From the NCBI GenBank assembly GCA_019022495.1, contig JAFEKR010000020.1:434001-498000 (forward strand): a DNA stretch of 64,000 nucleotides, given 5' to 3'. Position numbers and translations under genes: made by a program. This document shows, in pieces, positions 59,401 to 64,000 of this stretch. The stretch is from Epichloe hybrida. Lineage: Eukaryota; Ascomycota; Sordariomycetes; Hypocreales; Clavicipitaceae. The notes beneath the pieces were generated by a model. It made no database searches, was not told the DNA's origin, and saw only the letters and a program-made list of their open reading frames with translations. Each line of letters starts with the position of its first letter. Positions within the stretch are counted from its first letter, which is position 1.

Positions 59401-62400
59401 ATGTCAGGCATTCCACCGCCACCGCCGCCGGGCTGGGGAGCAGCTCCTCCCCCTCCCCCTCCCCCGCCTCCATCGTCGTTACCACCACCTCCTTCGACTC
59501 CCGCGCCGCCACCCCCTCCGCCCCCTGGCTTTCACCCCTCCTCGAATTCCCAAATTGCGAAGTTTGCACAGAAGAAGAAAGAATGGCTACGAGATCGCCA
59601 AAACAGATTTGGAGAGAAGCGCAAGGCTGGCTTTGTTCAGACCCAGAAGGCCGACATGCCCCCTGAGCATTTGCGAAAGATCGTCAAGGATATCGGAGAC
59701 GTGTCTCAGAAGAAATACACAAACGACAAGCGCAGCTACCTCGGCGCGTTGAAATTCATGCCTCATGCAGTACTGAAATTGCTCGAGAACATGCCAATGC
59801 CTTGGGAGTCAGCGCGAGAAGTCAAGGTCCTGTACCACGTCAACGGTTGTCTGACGTTGGTCAATGAAACCCCACGTGTCATTGAGCCAGTCTTCTTTGC
59901 GCAATGGGCAATGATGTGGACATTCATGAGAAAGGAGAAAGCCGATAGAAGACTTTTCAAACGTATGCGATTTCCACCATTCGATGACGAAGAGCCACCG
60001 TTGTCATGGTCTGAGAACATCGAAGACGTCGAGCCCTTGGAACCGATTCAAATGGAGCTGAACGAGGACGAAGATGAGGCTGTTTATGAATGGTTCTATG
60101 ATCACCGCCCGCTGATTGACACGTCACATGTTAACGGAGCGAGTTACAAGACATGGAATCTTTCGCTGCCACAAATGGCCACCTTGTTTCGTCTGAGTCG
60201 ACCTCTGATCTCAGACGTTGTCGACAAGAATTACTTTTATCTGTTCGACCTCAAGAGTTTCTTAACAGCAAAGGCTCTCAATGTCGCGCTTCCCGGTGGC
60301 CCACGGTTCGAGCCATTGTACAAGGACATCGATCCGAATGAAGAGGACTTTGGCGAGTTCAATGCTATCGATCGCATCATCTTCCGCACTCCGATCCGCA
60401 CCGAATTTCGCGTCGCTTACCCATTCCTTTACAACTCGCTACCGAGAAGCGTGCATCTCACATGGCATTCGCACCCACAGACGGTGTTTAATCGTGCTGA
60501 TGACCCGGACCTGCCAACTTTTCTATTTGACCGACGAATTAACCCTATTTCCTCACGAACAGTCGCACCGAAAAACGTCGACGTCACACTCGAAGACGAG
60601 ATTTTTGGTTCTGGAAACAATGAGGAGCCCGAGGAAGAAGCGTTTGAGTTACCGGCTGGCGTTCAGCCCTTCTTGGCCGACGAGGAGCTTGAAACTGAAT
60701 ATACATCAGCAGCCATCGACCTATGGTGGGCACCATTCCCATTTGACAGACGGTCTGGAAAAATGGTTCGCGCTCAGGATGTACCTCTGATCAAGCAGTG
60801 GTATTTGGAACACCCTCCTTCGGACCGACCTCCCGTCAAAGTCCGAGTCTCTTACCAGAAGCTCCTGAAGAATTACGTCCTGAATGAGCTTCATAAGAAG
60901 AAGCCCAACGCACACAACAACCAGAATCTGCTGCGGTCACTCAAACAAACCAAATTTTTCCAGCAGACAACTATCGATTGGGTTGAGGCTGGTCTCCAGG
61001 TCTGTCGACAAGGGTTCAACATGCTGAACCTCTTGATCCATCGCAAGAATCTGACATATCTTCATCTCGACTACAATTTCAACTTGAAGCCTGTGAAGAC
61101 ACTCACTACAAAAGAGCGAAAGAAGTCGCGATTTGGCAATGCTTTTCATCTGATGCGTGAAATCCTTAGATTGACGAAGCTCATTGTGGATGCGCAAGTT
61201 CAATACCGCCTGGGTAACATCGACGCTTTCCAACTTGCTGACGGTATTCACTACGCGTTTAACCACGTAGGACAGTTGACCGGGATGTACCGATACAAAT
61301 ACAAGCTCATGCACCAGATTCGAACCTGTAAAGATCTGAAGCATTTGATTTACTATCGCTTCAACTCTGGCCCCGTTGGGAAAGGCCCCGGCTGTGGCTT
61401 CTGGGGCCCATCGTGGAGAGTATGGCTTTTCTTCATGAGAGGCATTATCCCTTTGCTTGAAAGATGGCTAGGAAATCTGCTGTCTCGTCAATTCGAGGGT
61501 CGACACAGCAAGGGTGTGGCTAAGACTGTCACGAAGCAGCGAGTTGAGTCTCACTTTGATCTTGAACTTCGTGCATCCGTCATGGCCGACCTCATGGATA
61601 TGATGCCTGAGGGAATCAAACAAAACAAGGTCAACACAGTGCTCCAGCATTTGTCCGAGGCATGGCGTTGCTGGAAGAGCAACATTCCATGGAAGGTCCC
61701 CGGCTTGCCTGCTCCCATCGAAAATATCATCCTTCGATACGTCAAATCCAAGGCCGATTGGTGGATTTCTGTGGCACATTACAACCGAGAACGTATTCGT
61801 CGTGGGGCTACTGTCGACAAAACCGTTGCGAAGAAGAATGTTGGCCGTTTAACGCGGTTGTGGCTCAAGGCTGAGCAGGAACGACAACACAACCACATGA
61901 AGGATGGCCCCTACGTCTCTTCCGAAGAAGCTGTTGCCATCTACACCACGACAGTACACTGGCTGGAATCTCGGAAGTTCTCACCCATTCCATTCCCCAG
62001 TGTTTCGTACAAGCACGACACAAAGATTCTGATCTTGGCTCTGGAGAGACTCAGGGAAGCCTATTCCGTCAAAGGCAGGTTGAACCAGAGTCAACGTGAA
62101 GAACTCGCCTTAATTGAGCAAGCTTATGACAGCCCTGGTACGACATTGGAGCGGATCAAGCGGTTCTTGCTGACGCAACGTGCATTTAAAGAAGTCAATA
62201 TCGACATGAACGACAACTATAGCACAATCAACCCTGTATACGATATTGAGCCCATTGAGAAAATCAGCGATGCTTATCTGGATCAGTATCTTTGGTATCA
62301 AGCCGACCAGCGTCACTTATTCCCTGCCTGGATCAAACCATCAGACTCTGAGGTGCCGCCATTGCTTACGTACAAGTGGGCGCAGGGTATCAACAACTTG

Positions 62401-64000
62401 AGCCAAGTTTGGGAGTCATCGAATGGCGAATGCAATGTCATGGTGGAGACTGAGCTTTCCAAAGTCTATGAAAAGATGGAATTGACGCTGCTCAACTCTC
62501 TGCTGAGACTCATCATGGATCACAATTTGGCTGATTACATCACGGCAAAAAACAATGTCCAGCTAACATATAAGGACATGAACCATGTCAACAGCTACGG
62601 TATGATTCGTGGTCTTCAGTTCTCGGCATTTGTGTTCCAATATTACGGCCTGGTCCTGGATCTTCTTCTGTTGGGTCCTCAGCGCGCCAGTGAGATCGCC
62701 GGTCCTCCCCAGAGTCCTAATGACTTCCTCCAATTCCGTGATCGTGAGACGGAGTGTAGGCATCCGATCAGGCTTTACAGTCGATACATTGACAAAATAT
62801 GGATCTTTCTGCGATTCACTGCTGAAGAATCCAGAGATCTTATCCAGCGATTCCTGACTGAGCAACCTGATCCCAACTTCGAGAATGTCATTGGGTACAA
62901 GAGCAAAAAATGCTGGCCCAGAGATTCTCGTATGCGCCTGATGAGACACGATGTGAACCTGGGCCGAGCCGTCTTTTGGGACTTGAAGAATCGTCTGCCA
63001 CGGTCAGTCACCACTATTGATTGGGACGACAGCTTTGTCAGTGTTTACAGTCGCGACAACCCAAATTTGCTCTTCTCCATGTGTGGATTCGAAGTCAGAA
63101 TTCTCCCCAAGATCAGGAATCAGAATGATGAATTTCCTGTGAAAGACAGTGTCTGGTCTCTGGTCGACAATACCACCAAGGAGCGAACTGCCCATGCGTT
63201 CTTACAGGTCACGCAAGAGGACATCCAGAAATTCAACAACCGCATTCGACAGATCCTCATGTCCTCTGGTTCAACGACTTTCACAAAGATTGCCAACAAG
63301 TGGAATACGGCACTGATTGCTCTCTTCACATACTATCGCGAGGCTGCCGTCTCAACCGTTGAACTGCTCGACACCATTGTCAAGTGTGAGACCAAGATTC
63401 AGACTCGAGTAAAGATTGGTCTCAACTCAAAGATGCCATCTCGATTCCCGCCTGCCGTCTTCTACACCCCCAAAGAACTCGGTGGCCTGGGCATGATTTC
63501 CGGCTCGCATATTTTGATTCCTGCCAGTGATAAGCGCTGGTCCAAGCAGACCGACACGGGCGTCACCCACTACCGCTCTGGCATGACGCACGATGAAGAG
63601 ACGTTGATTCCCAACATCTTCCGGTACATCATCCCATGGGAGGCCGAGTTCATCGATTCGCAGCGTGTTTGGACCGAGTACTCTCAAAAGCGTCTAGAGG
63701 CCAACCAGCAGAATCGTCGCTTGACGCTTGAAGACTTGGAAGACAGCTGGGACCGTGGTTTGCCCAGGATCAACACATTATTCCAGAAGGACCGCAGCAC
63801 GCTCAGTTTCGACAAGGGCTTCCGAGCTCGCTCTGAATTCAAAATGTACCAGCTGATGAAGAGCAACCCGTTCTGGTGGACAAGCCAGCGCCATGACGGC
63901 AAGCTGTGGAACCTGAATGCTTACCGAACTGACGTTATTCAGGCTCTGGGTGGTGTTGAGACTATTTTGGAGCACACGCTGTTCAAAGCAACAGGATTTC
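59401..64000 (+). CDS. PRP8: Pre-mRNA splicing factor Prp8 (3' end beyond window)
   Basis: One uninterrupted frame from ATG 59401 to the window edge, 1533 complete codons out of about 2300-2400 expected. Prp8 is the U5 snRNP scaffold at the heart of the spliceosome. A Pro-rich N terminus (residues 2-45: [11 protein letters not shown] and similar) is followed by the conserved PRO8NT region ([46 protein letters not shown]), the PROCN region ([38 protein letters not shown]) and then the start of the RT-like core ([51 protein letters not shown]). The last residues are [17 protein letters not shown]. No intron is needed, and conservation is continuous. Fungal PRP8 genes sometimes carry inteins, and none is present in this part. 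Confidence 0.97.
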   Translation, partial: MSGIPPPPPPGWGAAPPPPPPPPPSSLPPPPSTPAPPPPPPPGFHPSSNSQIAKFAQKKKEWLRDRQNRFGEKRKAGFVQTQKADMPPEHLRKIVKDIGDVSQKKYTNDKRSYLGALKFMPHAVLKLLENMPMPWESAREVKVLYHVNGCLTLVNETPRVIEPVFFAQWAMMWTFMRKEKADRRLFKRMRFPPFDDEEPPLSWSENIEDVEPLEPIQMELNEDEDEAVYEWFYDHRPLIDTSHVNGASYKTWNLSLPQMATLFRLSRPLISDVVDKNYFYLFDLKSFLTAKALNVALPGGPRFEPLYKDIDPNEEDFGEFNAIDRIIFRTPIRTEFRVAYPFLYNSLPRSVHLTWHSHPQTVFNRADDPDLPTFLFDRRINPISSRTVAPKNVDVTLEDEIFGSGNNEEPEEEAFELPAGVQPFLADEELETEYTSAAIDLWWAPFPFDRRSGKMVRAQDVPLIKQWYLEHPPSDRPPVKVRVSYQKLLKNYVLNELHKKKPNAHNNQNLLRSLKQTKFFQQTTIDWVEAGLQVCRQGFNMLNLLIHRKNLTYLHLDYNFNLKPVKTLTTKERKKSRFGNAFHLMREILRLTKLIVDAQVQYRLGNIDAFQLADGIHYAFNHVGQLTGMYRYKYKLMHQIRTCKDLKHLIYYRFNSGPVGKGPGCGFWGPSWRVWLFFMRGIIPLLERWLGNLLSRQFEGRHSKGVAKTVTKQRVESHFDLELRASVMADLMDMMPEGIKQNKVNTVLQHLSEAWRCWKSNIPWKVPGLPAPIENIILRYVKSKADWWISVAHYNRERIRRGATVDKTVAKKNVGRLTRLWLKAEQERQHNHMKDGPYVSSEEAVAIYTTTVHWLESRKFSPIPFPSVSYKHDTKILILALERLREAYSVKGRLNQSQREELALIEQAYDSPGTTLERIKRFLLTQRAFKEVNIDMNDNYSTINPVYDIEPIEKISDAYLDQYLWYQADQRHLFPAWIKPSDSEVPPLLTYKWAQGINNLSQVWESSNGECNVMVETELSKVYEKMELTLLNSLLRLIMDHNLADYITAKNNVQLTYKDMNHVNSYGMIRGLQFSAFVFQYYGLVLDLLLLGPQRASEIAGPPQSPNDFLQFRDRETECRHPIRLYSRYIDKIWIFLRFTAEESRDLIQRFLTEQPDPNFENVIGYKSKKCWPRDSRMRLMRHDVNLGRAVFWDLKNRLPRSVTTIDWDDSFVSVYSRDNPNLLFSMCGFEVRILPKIRNQNDEFPVKDSVWSLVDNTTKERTAHAFLQVTQEDIQKFNNRIRQILMSSGSTTFTKIANKWNTALIALFTYYREAAVSTVELLDTIVKCETKIQTRVKIGLNSKMPSRFPPAVFYTPKELGGLGMISGSHILIPASDKRWSKQTDTGVTHYRSGMTHDEETLIPNIFRYIIPWEAEFIDSQRVWTEYSQKRLEANQQNRRLTLEDLEDSWDRGLPRINTLFQKDRSTLSFDKGFRARSEFKMYQLMKSNPFWWTSQRHDGKLWNLNAYRTDVIQALGGVETILEHTLFKATGF

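Noticed and set aside
59401..64000. Possible PRP8 intein
   Set aside because: The reading frame matches Prp8 continuously to the window edge, so no intein lies in this part. The rest is outside the window.

Overview
The window is nuclear DNA of a filamentous ascomycete (Pezizomycotina). Gene content and style point to Sordariomycetes, probably Hypocreales, but the species cannot be named from the sequence alone. The evidence is short introns of about 55-270 bp with GTRNGT donors, CTAAC/CTGAC-like branch sites and YAG acceptors; GC-rich exons; a C-to-T decayed (RIP-like) transposon block; and typical fungal proteins such as ATG15, PEPP prolidase, a Zn2Cys6 regulator and LysM/CBM18 fragments.

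Layout. Bases 1-6450 are an AT-rich, TpA-rich, stop-riddled block. It keeps a recognisable reverse-transcriptase remnant of a Ty3/gypsy-type element on the minus strand and, near its left end, a small island of perfect palindromes. From 6.8 kb the DNA becomes ordinary and gene-rich: ATG15 (+), SWC2/VPS72 (+), and a CBM48-like protein (-). A gene-poor stretch follows at 14.5-19.2 kb. Then come sphinganine hydroxylase SUR2 (-), a 283-bp TA-flanked MITE at 21.3 kb, TCTP (+), a proline-rich protein (-) divergent from kinetochore MTW1/MIS12 (+), a PPR protein (-), a glutathione S-transferase (-), and the ISW2-type remodeller subunit ITC1 (-). These are followed by ALG8 (-) divergent from an ERGIC-53/EMP47-type lectin (+), PEPP prolidase (-), and a Zn2Cys6 transcription factor (-). 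A decayed head-to-head pair sits at 49.7-52.6 kb: LysM plus CBM18 fragments on the minus strand against the broken C-terminal part of a secreted, chitinase-associated protein on the plus strand. The window ends with COP9 subunit CSN1 (+), splicing factor PRP18 (-), SAP18 (+), a tiny complex I subunit (-) and the first two thirds of PRP8 (+), which runs off the right edge.

How the genes relate. Most are conserved housekeeping genes, not one pathway. Recurring themes are chromatin (SWC2, ITC1, SAP18), splicing (PRP18, PRP8), and the secretory pathway and lipids (SUR2, ALG8, the cargo lectin, ATG15). The accessory features are the RIP-decayed transposon block, the MITE and the LysM/CBM18 pseudogene cluster. 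I rebuilt exon-intron structures by hand from reading frame, splice signals and family alignment known to me; no RNA or database evidence was available. I see no convincing new defence or biosynthetic system. The best candidates for follow-up are the decayed chitin-related pair, the MITE and the CBM48-like gene.
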